In this document: piece by piece, positions 7,575-16,516 of the stretch | Numbering within the stretch: position 1 is the stretch's first letter | How the letters are laid out: each line of letters starts with the position of its first letter | NCBI GenBank assembly: GCA_963737425.1 | Contig: CAVTSX010000009.1 | Location: 248,001 to 312,000 of the forward strand | Direction: 5' to 3' | Source: DASXRA01 sp963737425 | GTDB lineage: Bacteria > Actinomycetota > Actinomycetes > Mycobacteriales > Jatrophihabitantaceae | DNA length: 64,000 bases | Program-made: the position numbers and the translations under genes | The notes under the pieces: model-generated | Seen by the model: only the letters and a program-made list of their open reading frames with translations | Told to the model about the DNA's origin: nothing | The model's database searches: none

Positions 7575-10500
7575 AGTAGTGGAACTGCTGCACCTGGTTG
7601 CCGTACGGCGAGTAGGTCCAGCCCGTCCGCGTCGCCGGATCGAGCTGGATCCCGCGCTCACCCTGCAACGCACCGAAGTCGGCGACGAGACCGCCGTACG
7701 CCGAGAACAGGTTGAACCGCTCGGTGAAGGACACCTTCGCGCCGGTGTGCAGGTCGTAGACGCCGACCCCGCTCATGCCGTTGTTGTTCACCTGCCAGTC
7801 GGTACCGCCGAGGAAGCCGACGACGAGCAGGCCGTGCTGCGTGTCGACCGTGGGGAACATCGGCGAGCGCGCGCCGAGATCCTGCAGGTCGCCGATAGCG
7901 CCGGTGGACTCGTCCGCCTGCTGCAACCGGGCCGCGGGCAGCATCGGGTAGGAGTACAGCGGCCCGACGGTCAGCTCGGCGTGGCCGGCCTGGTCGGATG
8001 CCACGCCGGTGAGGCACCGGTTGGTCGCCGACATCGGCGCCGCCGTGCCCGCGTCGACGTCGACGGTGGTGAACCCGGCGCGGCGGATCACGCACAGGTC
8101 GCCGAGCAACGATCCGGCGAGATCGACCTTGCCGCTGGCCTGTTCGACGTCGAGCATCGTGTAGAAGCGCGTGCCGGGAGTGCCGTTGTCGGCCACGACC
8201 GGCGAGCCGAGTGCACCCGTCGCGGTGTCGGCCGGCAAGACGACGTCGGCCTGATCGCCGCCGCGCCAGGCGAGCAGATCCGTTCGATGGCGCAGCGGAT
8301 CCACGCGCCCGGCCAGGATGTTGTACTGGCTGGCGGCGTCGACGGTCTGGTCGGCGACCACGTGACGATCGCTCGTGTCGTAGGTGAGCAGATGCTGCTC
8401 GGTTCCCGACCACGGATAGCGCGCGGCCACCACGTGGTGGTTGCCCGGATCGTTGCCGAACAGGAAGAAGGCATTCCCGCCGGACGTGTCGGATGCGTAC
8501 GCCGGTCCGTACTTGGCACTCGCGGGGTCGTACACACGCAGGTCGCTGGTGGCCGGAGCCCCGTCCGGCCCTCTCGTCGCGGTCGCGACGGTGGACGCAC
8601 CGCCCGGGTTGATGTCGAAGTCCGTGACGAGGGAACCGTCCGGAGTCAGTCCGTCGTCGAACTCCAGCGCCGACGACGGAGAGGCCTGCCCGATCGGCTG
8701 GCCGTGATGCGTCGCCACGACGCGGGCCTGGTAGTTCAGCGAGGACGGGATGCCGAGTTTCACCAGGTCGAGACTGGTCGTACCGGCCTTGCCGGGCAGG
8801 TCGATCAGCGCGGTCGACGGGCTGTCGACGCCGTTGTCGTCGCGCTTGGTGCCGAACTGGTTGGTGAACGTGTTGGACAGGCTGTAGATCGTCGGGCCCG
8901 GGGCTGACACCTCCAGCGCAGCGCCGGTGGCGCCGCCGACGTGGCCGACGTCCCAGCGAACCCGAAGCGTCGGCGCCGATCGGTCGACGGCGGCCTGGTG
9001 CCCGAACGAACCGCCCGCGCCTGCGAAGGTGGGCGCGTCGGGCCGGTCGCTGCTGCCGCCCGTGATGCGGAACGGTGTCACGCCTCCGACCATCAACCGC
9101 TCCGGGTTCTGCATGACCGCGGCGCCGTAGACGCCGCCTCCGGCCGCGAATACCGATGCGGGCACCGAGATCGTCCCCGATGTCGCGGTGATCGGGACGG
9201 AGTACGCGATGCGATAGAGCGGGGCCGCGAACGGGCTCCAGTGGTTGATCGAGGAGATGATCAACTCCGGGCTGCTGAGTTCGGTGTCGGGGATACCGGT
9301 CAGGTCGTAGTGGACTGCCACCGACTTCCCGGCCGCCGTGACCGGGGCGACGACGGGCGCCGGCGCCATCTCGTGCGTGCCGTCGGTCGGGCCGAACGTC
9401 ACGGTCTCGTCGGACCTGGCGAGCACGTGATGCCCGCCCTGAAGAACCTCGACGGTCACCGCCACGTCGCGATTGCCACTCGACACGAGTGGCTGACCCG
9501 CGGCGGCGAGAATCTCGGCCGGCGTTGCGCGGATGGCCGGGGTGTCCGAATGGAACTCGGTCGTTCCGATGCGCAACACGTAGTCGAGTGGGCCGTGCTC
9601 GGGCAAGCCGCTGACGTCGACGCCGAAGGTGATCGGACCGACGAGCGATTCGCCGATGGGGTTGCCGAATCCGTCGTACGGGCCGGTCAGGTCGATGGCG
9701 CCGATGTCGGTGTTCTCGACGAAGTTCGCGCCGGCGCCGCCGATCGCCACGCGGTGCGCCGTCGACATCCGCACAATGGCCGGGCTCTGGTGCGATGTTC
9801 CGAGCAGTGTCTCGACCGCGCGCGTGATGTCGATCTGCGGGCCGACGTGAAGGTCGCGATCGACCTGCGGTTGCGTCGGTACTGCGCGGCCGGTCTGCTC
9901 GAGCAGATTCCGCACCGCCTGCGGCGTAAGCGGGTGCCCGGTGGCCTTGCCGACCTGCAGCAGATCGGCGACGGCCGCAGCCGTCATCGGCGTCGACGCG
10001 GAGGTGCCGCCGCTGAGAACCGTCACCGAATCCGACGGCTTGCACTGGTTGAGGTCGAGGCACTGGTGCGTCAGCGTCGGGATGTTGTCGCTCGGCGCGG
10101 AGACGTTGACGCGACTGCCGAAGCCGGACGAGAAGGCCGTCATGCCGTCCAGGCGGGTCTCGGCGAACGTGCCGGTGCGCGAAAGGTGTCCCCCGGCCTG
10201 CGGCGGCACGGCGATCGTGTCGTCAGTGGTGGTGCCGCCGACGTCGATCGCGCCGGAGTCGGGTACCACGCTGGGCGTGGTGCTTGCTGCGTCGTCGTCG
10301 ATCGATGTGGGTGCCGCACCGTGCGCCGGTACGTCCGTCGGCGTGCTGCCGCCGTCCGGCCCGATGGCGGCGGGCGTGTACATCCGCGTGCCGTCATTGG
10401 ACGAAATCGTCACGACGATGCCGTACTGGTCCACGATCGTGGAGATCACCGAACGGGTCAGCGGGTCGTCTTCGAGGTAGCGGCCCGGGAACCCGGTCGT

Positions 10501-11796
10501 GTCGGTGCCGTAGCCGAGGCTCGCGGTGATCACGTCCGGACGTGGGGTCTGCTGCGCCGCCGCAAGCAGTGCCGCGGCAATGTTCGCGAACGTCGGTTGC
10601 GCCGGCTCGACGAGGCGGTACTGAGCGCCGGGCGCGATACCGAGCAGGTCGGAGACGCCGTTGCCCACCTCGCCCGGACGCTGCTGGTCGTGCGGCAGCG
10701 GCGCCATCATCGAGAAGTCGAGCAGCACCTCACCGAGGCTGGGGTCGACGCCCTCGACACTGCCGAGCGGATCGACCGCACCCGAAGGGTCGACGGTGTA
10801 CGTGGGAATGCGCGGCAGCGACGGGTAGTCGAGGTAGCGCTGCCCGTTGTCGACCACGGTGGTCGGGCCGTAGAAGGAGACGTACGGATCGCCGGCGTCG
10901 ACCATCGACTGGTCGGTGAGGTCGCCCAGCGAGACGTTCGTGATGATCTCGCCGTGGCCGGGTAGTTCGTGCAGCCGGTCGGTGATGTCGGAGTAGGCGC
11001 CCATCAAGTTGACGCCGTTGGCGTTCAGGTAGCTCTGCATGGACGACTGCAGGCCATAGTTGCTCGGCAGCCCGCCCGTGGTGCTGGCCGCGTGCCGGGG
11101 CGCTGCACCGACCCAGTTCGGCAACGCGACCGGGTCGGTGTCGGAGGTCGACACGTACTGGTCCGGCGCGGCATAGCCCACGCCCGGCGTGGCGCGCAGC
11201 GTCGCCACGGCACGGTCGGCACTCGATCCCGACACGTGCAGCACGTAGAGGCGGGAAAGGTCGAACGAGCCGCCGCCGAGTTGCGCCGCTGCCGATCTGC
11301 TCATCGCGCCGAGCCGGGTGGGCGACGTCGTCGCGAAGAGCGGCGCCGCCGTGGTGGCCCCGACGCTGTGCAGAGCCGCATTGACCCGGGAGTCGGTGGT
11401 GTGCGCGGCGCGCTCGCCGTGACCGATCACCTTGCCGTCGACCTGCGCGCCCGACAGCTCGACGAGCACCTCGCCGGTGTCACCGGCCCGCTTGGGCTGG
11501 GCCAACCGGCGCATCAGCGCCGCGCGGCTCGGGCCTGGTTGGTCACCGAGCGCTGACTTCGCCTGGGGCAGCACCATCGTGAACGGCTGCGAATGCTTGC
11601 CGCTCGCATCGGTGCGAACGCCCATACCGTCCGGGCCGAGCGTCACCTTCGATCCGTCGTAGAGCGTGAATTGCTGCGCCCCGGCCGGCGTAGGTGTGCT
11701 CGGTGGGCTCGATGCCGGCGGCGGCGCCGCGTGAGCGACGGCCGGCAGGGCCAGTACGGCGATCGTGACAGCAGAGAGCAACGGGACGACACGCAT
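7573..11796 (-). CDS. large secreted peptidase with sedolisin-like (S53) catalytic residues
   Basis: A 1407-residue exported protein. Residues 1-23 form a signal peptide ending AHA, followed by a Pro-rich linker and a propeptide-like region to about 220. The catalytic part has Glu356 and Asp360 (GEVLLDF, an ExxxD pair), Asp468 (ISSNDG) and Ser599 (SGGTSASTP). That set matches the Glu-Asp-Ser triad plus oxyanion Asp of sedolisins. The subtilisin DTG and HGT motifs are absent, although a subtilase-like FSSGFG segment lies near 555. Residues 660-1407 are a long beta-rich tail with no firm assignment. The AGGAG ribosome site upstream of the ATG fixes the start. The TrmB-type regulator gene lies directly upstream on the same strand. 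Confidence 0.75.
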   Translation of the reverse strand: MRVVPLLSAVTIAVLALPAVAHAAPPPASSPPSTPTPAGAQQFTLYDGSKVTLGPDGMGVRTDASGKHSQPFTMVLPQAKSALGDQPGPSRAALMRRLAQPKRAGDTGEVLVELSGAQVDGKVIGHGERAAHTTDSRVNAALHSVGATTAAPLFATTSPTRLGAMSRSAAAQLGGGSFDLSRLYVLHVSGSSADRAVATLRATPGVGYAAPDQYVSTSDTDPVALPNWVGAAPRHAASTTGGLPSNYGLQSSMQSYLNANGVNLMGAYSDITDRLHELPGHGEIITNVSLGDLTDQSMVDAGDPYVSFYGPTTVVDNGQRYLDYPSLPRIPTYTVDPSGAVDPLGSVEGVDPSLGEVLLDFSMMAPLPHDQQRPGEVGNGVSDLLGIAPGAQYRLVEPAQPTFANIAAALLAAAQQTPRPDVITASLGYGTDTTGFPGRYLEDDPLTRSVISTIVDQYGIVVTISSNDGTRMYTPAAIGPDGGSTPTDVPAHGAAPTSIDDDAASTTPSVVPDSGAIDVGGTTTDDTIAVPPQAGGHLSRTGTFAETRLDGMTAFSSGFGSRVNVSAPSDNIPTLTHQCLDLNQCKPSDSVTVLSGGTSASTPMTAAAVADLLQVGKATGHPLTPQAVRNLLEQTGRAVPTQPQVDRDLHVGPQIDITRAVETLLGTSHQSPAIVRMSTAHRVAIGGAGANFVENTDIGAIDLTGPYDGFGNPIGESLVGPITFGVDVSGLPEHGPLDYVLRIGTTEFHSDTPAIRATPAEILAAAGQPLVSSGNRDVAVTVEVLQGGHHVLARSDETVTFGPTDGTHEMAPAPVVAPVTAAGKSVAVHYDLTGIPDTELSSPELIISSINHWSPFAAPLYRIAYSVPITATSGTISVPASVFAAGGGVYGAAVMQNPERLMVGGVTPFRITGGSSDRPDAPTFAGAGGSFGHQAAVDRSAPTLRVRWDVGHVGGATGAALEVSAPGPTIYSLSNTFTNQFGTKRDDNGVDSPSTALIDLPGKAGTTSLDLVKLGIPSSLNYQARVVATHHGQPIGQASPSSALEFDDGLTPDGSLVTDFDINPGGASTVATATRGPDGAPATSDLRVYDPASAKYGPAYASDTSGGNAFFLFGNDPGNHHVVAARYPWSGTEQHLLTYDTSDRHVVADQTVDAASQYNILAGRVDPLRHRTDLLAWRGGDQADVVLPADTATGALGSPVVADNGTPGTRFYTMLDVEQASGKVDLAGSLLGDLCVIRRAGFTTVDVDAGTAAPMSATNRCLTGVASDQAGHAELTVGPLYSYPMLPAARLQQADESTGAIGDLQDLGARSPMFPTVDTQHGLLVVGFLGGTDWQVNNNGMSGVGVYDLHTGAKVSFTERFNLFSAYGGLVADFGALQGERGIQLDPATRTGWTYSPYGNQVQQFHY

Positions 11797-11817
11797 CGCG
11801 TCTCCTCGGGAAGGGAC

Positions 11818-11836
11818 GTACCATCGACCGTGGTAC
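11818..11836. promoter_or_regulatory. palindrome GTACCA-N7-TGGTAC upstream of the peptidase gene
   Basis: A perfect 6+6 inverted repeat lies about 22 bases before the peptidase start, between it and the TrmB-type gene. Placement suits an operator for that regulator. This is a position-based guess. Confidence 0.4.
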
Positions 11837-11912
11837 GGCTTGAATCGCGCCGAAGACTAGGAAATAGACCGTCATTTCGTCAAGGGGTTTGGCGGCGAAC
11901 CGCCACGTCGCG

Positions 11913-12737
11913 TCAGTCAGTCGGTTCGATCTCGAGTTCGGCGTAGGCCTCGTCGACCGTCATGCTGTTCGCCCACACCGTCTCGAACGCGACCTTGAGC
12001 AGAGCCGCGAGATCGGCGTGCTCGATGATGACCGAGGTCAGGTCGTCCTGACCGGCGACGGGATCTGACAGGGTGAACATGACGATCCGTTCGTCGACGA
12101 TCGCGAGCTTCATCGGCAGCTTCTCGACGAAGCGAGCCTGCTCTCCGAGTTCGATGAAGCGGCGCACGCCCGCACGCCGGACCGGATCATGCAGCAGCGC
12201 GTACTCGTAGACGCTGCGCACCACGTGCTCGGCGGCCATTTTCATCCCGACGACATTCTCGTCCACCCGCACGACCGCGGGCTCCTTGCTGAAGGCCAGC
12301 AGCTCGTCGGTGACCGATGCCTGCAGCTCGTCGAACCGCCGGGCAAGGGCGTCCCGGTCGCGGATGACCTCGACGTAGTCGAGCGGATCGCGATGCCGGT
12401 TGCCTTCAACGAAGGCCGGTGACAGTTCGTCGGCCGCGGCGAGGGCGTCCCCTCGCAACAGGTTCAGGCGCTGCTCATGTGAATCGACCAGACGCGCCAT
12501 CGCCTGCTGCGGATCGATCGCGACGTACTTTGCCGCGTGGCCCGGGCGTTCCGCGGCCATCCCCTTCGCGACGAGGCTGTCGAGCACGTCGTACACGCGG
12601 GGGCGAGGAACGCCGGTCAGGCGTGCCATGTCGGCCGCCGTCGAACCGTCTCGCCGGATCAGCGCGACGTACACCCGCGCCTCGTACCGAGTCAGGCCGA
12701 TACGCACGAGCCTGTCCACTGCGATCGCCTCGGTCAC
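11913..12737 (-). CDS. TrmB-family transcriptional regulator
   Basis: A 274-residue protein. Residues about 5-75 are a winged helix of the TrmB type (LTRYEARVYVALIRRDGSTAADMARLTG is the pattern, with VPRPRVYDVLDSLVAKGMAA as the recognition part). A helical linker follows, then a C-terminal effector domain of the PLD-like TrmB kind. The GTG at 12737 begins VTEAIAVDRL just before the conserved region. Archaeal TrmB proteins bind sugars; in actinomycetes the ligands are mostly unknown. Its gene ends 116 bases before the secreted peptidase start, on the same strand. The two may be co-transcribed, or it may control the peptidase. Confidence 0.8.
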   Translation of the reverse strand: MTEAIAVDRLVRIGLTRYEARVYVALIRRDGSTAADMARLTGVPRPRVYDVLDSLVAKGMAAERPGHAAKYVAIDPQQAMARLVDSHEQRLNLLRGDALAAADELSPAFVEGNRHRDPLDYVEVIRDRDALARRFDELQASVTDELLAFSKEPAVVRVDENVVGMKMAAEHVVRSVYEYALLHDPVRRAGVRRFIELGEQARFVEKLPMKLAIVDERIVMFTLSDPVAGQDDLTSVIIEHADLAALLKVAFETVWANSMTVDEAYAELEIEPTD

Positions 12738-12832
12738 CGGCCGGACGTTAGGTAACGCGGTCGCGTCCGTCAAACAGCCGCGCGGTGACCGGTGCGGCCG
12801 CTCACTTTCCCCGAGCGAGGTGTGCGGGTGCC

Positions 12833-13195
12833 TCACATCTCCATGCCGCCCGGGTCCATGATCGGGCGCACCTCGACACCGCACACGCGAGCATCGGGGA
12901 CACGGGCCGCTATCTCCAGCGCCCGCTCGACGCTCGCACAGTCGACCACGTCGTAGCCGGCGAGATGTTCCTTCGCCTCGGCGTACGGACCGTCGGTCGT
13001 GACGGCGACGCCGTCTCGAACTCGCACCGCCTTGGACTGCACCTGGTCGGCCAGCCCGTTCCCGTCGACCCACTCACCGGACTCGACGAGTTCGCGGTAG
13101 AGCGCGGCATGATCGCGCCCCAGCTGCTCGCGTTCGTCGTTCGACATCGCGTCCCACGTGGCCGGCGAACTGTAGATCAGCAGCATGTACTTCAC
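12833..13195 (-). CDS. YCII/DGPF-domain protein
   Basis: A 120-residue single-domain protein. It begins MKYMLLIYSSPATW and carries the DGPYAEAKEHLAGYDVVD segment typical of the YCII-related DGPF family. The GTG start at 13195 has an AAAGGAG site at ideal distance. Family members often accompany ECF sigma factors, but none is adjacent here. The function of the family is poorly known, and some members are small enzyme-like ferredoxin folds. Confidence 0.85.
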   Translation of the reverse strand: MKYMLLIYSSPATWDAMSNDEREQLGRDHAALYRELVESGEWVDGNGLADQVQSKAVRVRDGVAVTTDGPYAEAKEHLAGYDVVDCASVERALEIAARVPDARVCGVEVRPIMDPGGMEM

Positions 13196-13524
13196 AGCAG
13201 ACTCCTTTGCTCGACGGTCGCCCGCCACGGGCGCTGTCGATGGAGACGTCGGATCCGGAACGGCGGATTCGACAGCGTCGGTAGCCGAGCAGTCGCGTGT
13301 CCATCTTCGCGTGCCCGGCATCGACCCGCTTTGGGGGCGGCGGACGCCTTCGGCGAAGCCTGCTTAACGATCGCCGGTCGATCGCGACGGGGCCATTGAC
13401 AATCGGCCGGCTTCGGAGTCTTGTCAGTTGCGTCAGCAACCAGTGTGGTGCAGCCGCGAGAGGCACCCCCCGACACGCCGCCGAGCACCGCGCCGCCACA
13501 CCGACTCGAAGAGAGGCGACAGCC
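13196..13524. other. divergent intergenic region without a recognised gene
   Basis: These 329 bases separate the starts of the YCII protein (minus) and the isomerase-like protein (plus). A short GC hairpin around CCTTCGGCGAAGC near 13347 is visible. The region should hold both promoters. No small gene with a ribosome site and family match was seen. Confidence 0.6.
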
Positions 13525-14343
13525 ATGGGCTCATGGGACGCGACGTCCTACGAGGGCAAAGACACGATCATGCAGGTCGTGCGCACCGAGGCGGAGCACT
13601 TCTTCACCCTGGCCGGCAAGCCGGGCGCGTGGGACCGTCCCACCCCTTGCCCCAAGTGGGCCGTACGCGACGTCGTCGGCCACATCGTCGATACGACCGA
13701 GGGCTACTTCGCTGCCTTCGATGCGGCGCGTGCACAGGCTGACGCAGACGCGCCGCTCGGCCTGCTGGCCATGCACGAGGTCGCCGGCGAGCGGGCAACG
13801 ACATTCCGCGACATCTCGCAGGATGCGCTGATCGAGCGCCTGCGCACCGATCTCGACCGGATGATGGCGTTGCTCAAACCCATCGGACCCGAACAGTGGG
13901 GCGGGCTGATGGTCTCGCACGCCTACATGGGGCCGGTGCCGGCGTTCTTCTACGCGGCCGGTCAACTGATGGACTACGGAGTGCACTCCTGGGACATCGC
14001 CGAGGGCACCGGGCGATCCCACGCGCTGTCCGGCGACGCCGCCGACCTGCTCGTCCCGTTCATGTTCGTGCTGTGGCAGTCGACGATCCGCCCGGACGCC
14101 GACACATCGCCGTTCCAGATCGGCGTGCGGGTCACCAGCGGCCACAACGCGGGCGACTACCGGGTGAGCATCTCGCCCGAGGGCATGGCCTACGAACAAG
14201 GCGACATCGACGACCTGGCGTGCGTCCTCGAGTTCGACGCGGCGAGCCTGGTGCTCACGGCGTTCGGCCGGTGCAACGCCGGAACCGTCCGCGGAGACGA
14301 GGCGATCGCCGACCGGTTCCTGAACCTGTTCTTCCGTATCTGA
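13525..14343 (+). CDS. mycothiol-dependent maleylpyruvate isomerase-like (DinB-fold) protein
   Basis: A 272-residue protein with the MDMPI N-terminal pattern (PTPCPKWAVRDVVGHIVD, near residue 40) and an alpha/beta C-terminal domain after about residue 170. The ATG at 13525 follows a GAGAGGCGAC site. Proteins of this fold use mycothiol or a divalent metal in isomerisation or thiol transfer, but most actinobacterial paralogues have no known substrate. Its stop lies seven bases from the stop of the acyl-CoA ligase on the other strand. Confidence 0.8.
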   Translation: MGSWDATSYEGKDTIMQVVRTEAEHFFTLAGKPGAWDRPTPCPKWAVRDVVGHIVDTTEGYFAAFDAARAQADADAPLGLLAMHEVAGERATTFRDISQDALIERLRTDLDRMMALLKPIGPEQWGGLMVSHAYMGPVPAFFYAAGQLMDYGVHSWDIAEGTGRSHALSGDAADLLVPFMFVLWQSTIRPDADTSPFQIGVRVTSGHNAGDYRVSISPEGMAYEQGDIDDLACVLEFDAASLVLTAFGRCNAGTVRGDEAIADRFLNLFFRI

Positions 14344-14350
14344 CGCTCGT

Positions 14351-15844
14351 TCAGGTGGCGCCTTCAACGGTGTCGTGCTCGCCGGGCGGATGCCCGCCCG
14401 GCAGGACGTGCTTTGCGACGCGCTGGGTCGGCGTACGCGGCAACGCGTCGAGCGTCTGCCAGTAGCGCGGCACCTTGAACGGCGCGAGTCGGCGCGCCGC
14501 CCACGCCCGCAAATCGTCGAAAGATACCGGTGCTCGCGTAACGACGAACGCCTTGATCTCTTCCTCGGACAGGTCGGACGGCACGCCGACCACCGCGCAT
14601 TCGACGACAGCCGGATGCGTCGCGATCGCCTCCTCGACCTCGAGCGGGGAAAGGTTTTCTCCGCGCCTACGCAGAACTTCCTTCTTGCGCGCGACAAACG
14701 TGAACACCCCCGCATCGTCGACGGTGACGAGGTCGCCCGTGTGCAACCAGCCGTCGGTGATCGCCTGCGCCGTCTCGGCCGGCATGCCCCAGTAGCCGGG
14801 CGTGACCGCCGGACTGCGCAGCAGCAGTTCGCCCTCGGCGGCGTCGAGCCCGTCCTCGGAGACGACCCGGGCCTCGTTCACCACGCCCATGGTCGGGTGC
14901 TGCCGCACCGTGCCGAGCGTGCCGAAGGGGCGCGAACCATGCGGCCAGATAAGGCCATATGGGCTCTCGGACATCGCGTAGCCCACCACGATGCGCAGCC
15001 CGAAGCGCGCCTCGATCTCCAACTGGCGTTCACGTGTCGGCGCCGGGCCGGTGTAGCAGAGGCGCAGTGGATTGTCTGCGTCGTCAGGACGATCCGGCTG
15101 TCGCATGAGGATCTCGAGCATCGCGCCGATCGCGTTGAACTCCGTCGCGCCATGCCGGCGCGCCGCATCGAGGAATCCGCCGGCCGAGAACCGGGGCAGC
15201 AACACCAGTCCCGCACCACAGGCCAGCGATCCGAGCACCGAGTACGCCGGAGCGTTGATGTGGAACAGCGGCAGGGACGTCATGAGACGATCGGCCGACG
15301 TCAGTTCCATCCAGTACGGAAAGCCTTCTCCAGCCATTGCGTACGCCCGGTGCGTCTGCATGACCAGCTTCGACCTGCCGGTGGTTCCCGATGTCGGAAT
15401 GAGTACGGCGACGTCGTCGGGCTCGGCGCCGCCGGCGCTGAGCTCGGCCTCGGGCGGCGCCGTCCAGTCGCCGACCAGGTCGTCGACGTCGATGGCCGCC
15501 GGAATCATCGGCGCCAGCTCGGCATCGGTGATCACCGCACGCGGCTGTGTCTGGCCGAGCAGGCCACCGAGTTCCGCCGCGGTGGACGCCGGGTTCGTCG
15601 GCACGGCGATCGCGCCCAGCGACGTGATGGCCAGCCAGGTCAGCAGGTACGGCGGTGTTGTGCGGGCGGTCAGCACGACGAGATCGCCGTGCCTGATGCC
15701 GCGCTCGCGCAGCCGCGCGGCCACACCGGCAACGGCGGCCGCCGCGCCGGCAAAGGTCAACGTGCCGTCGTCAGCGCGCAGCCACTCGCCGTCCGCGTTG
15801 CGCTCGGCTGCCTCAGCGAGCAGCTGGGGAATCGTCCGGTACAC
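14351..15844 (-). CDS. acyl-CoA ligase of the AMP-forming family
   Basis: A 497-residue adenylate-forming enzyme. It has the P-loop TSGTTGRSK near residue 160, VGYAMSESPYGL (A5), GWLHTGDLV (A7), RKKEVLRRRGENLSP (A8) and the C-terminal lysine region PTQRVAKHVL (A10). It activates a carboxylic acid as an acyl-AMP and then transfers it to CoA. The chain-length preference cannot be read. The GTG start lies five bases beyond the VOC protein stop, so the two form an operon, perhaps for catabolism of an aromatic or organic acid. Confidence 0.87.
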   Translation of the reverse strand: MYRTIPQLLAEAAERNADGEWLRADDGTLTFAGAAAAVAGVAARLRERGIRHGDLVVLTARTTPPYLLTWLAITSLGAIAVPTNPASTAAELGGLLGQTQPRAVITDAELAPMIPAAIDVDDLVGDWTAPPEAELSAGGAEPDDVAVLIPTSGTTGRSKLVMQTHRAYAMAGEGFPYWMELTSADRLMTSLPLFHINAPAYSVLGSLACGAGLVLLPRFSAGGFLDAARRHGATEFNAIGAMLEILMRQPDRPDDADNPLRLCYTGPAPTRERQLEIEARFGLRIVVGYAMSESPYGLIWPHGSRPFGTLGTVRQHPTMGVVNEARVVSEDGLDAAEGELLLRSPAVTPGYWGMPAETAQAITDGWLHTGDLVTVDDAGVFTFVARKKEVLRRRGENLSPLEVEEAIATHPAVVECAVVGVPSDLSEEEIKAFVVTRAPVSFDDLRAWAARRLAPFKVPRYWQTLDALPRTPTQRVAKHVLPGGHPPGEHDTVEGAT

Positions 15845-15849
15845 CGAGG

Positions 15850-16452
15850 TCAGACGCCGGTGCGGTAGATGTCCTCGATGATCCCGTCGACGAGCTGCGT
15901 GGCCGGCGTGTGGTCGAGCGCGCCGGCGACGCGCAGTTCGACCAATGCCGGCACCGGATTGTCGTCGGCGAACAGGCGTGAGTCGGCGTAGTCGACCGGA
16001 CGGCCCGTGGCGTCGAGAACCCACCACGATGCCTCCAGCGCCATGCCGTTCGGGTCGCTGAAGTAGATCGAGCGGATGAAGCCGTGGTCGACGACGTCGG
16101 TGACCTCGCAGCCGTGGCTCTTGAGCCGGTCACGCAGGCGCAGCAGTGCGTCTTCGTCGGGAAGGTTCAGCGAGAGGTGGTCGAACTGCGACGCCTTCTC
16201 ATAGGGCACACCGGCCGGTTTGGCATAGCTTTCCAGGTGCTGGTCGGTGTACTCGAAGAACGCGACGGTGTTGCCCTGTCCGATATCGAAGAAGTAATGC
16301 CGGAACGACGGGGTGCCGATCGTGGCGACCAGTCGCGCATCGAGGACGCCGTGCCAGAAGCGCACTGTCGCATCCATGTCCGGAGTTACCAGAGCGAGGT
16401 GATTGACGCCTCGCCAGCGCACGGTATCCAGGGATTCCGGGGTGCCAGCCAT
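15850..16452 (-). CDS. VOC-superfamily protein, possible extradiol dioxygenase or isomerase
   Basis: A 200-residue protein with two beta-alpha-beta-beta-beta modules. Candidate metal ligands are the His in NHLALVTPDMD, the His in FDHLSLNL and the Glu in GMALEASWW, a His-His-Glu set as in extradiol dioxygenases and glyoxalases. It is first in a two-gene operon with the acyl-CoA ligase. The reaction is not known, although the pairing suggests a step in ring or diketone catabolism. Confidence 0.8.
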   Translation of the reverse strand: MAGTPESLDTVRWRGVNHLALVTPDMDATVRFWHGVLDARLVATIGTPSFRHYFFDIGQGNTVAFFEYTDQHLESYAKPAGVPYEKASQFDHLSLNLPDEDALLRLRDRLKSHGCEVTDVVDHGFIRSIYFSDPNGMALEASWWVLDATGRPVDYADSRLFADDNPVPALVELRVAGALDHTPATQLVDGIIEDIYRTGV

Positions 16453-16516
16453 GAGCTCGACGGTACGCCCGCCCCCTTTGCGGAGGAAGGTTCCGCGCGC
16501 AACCGACTGCGCAGCT

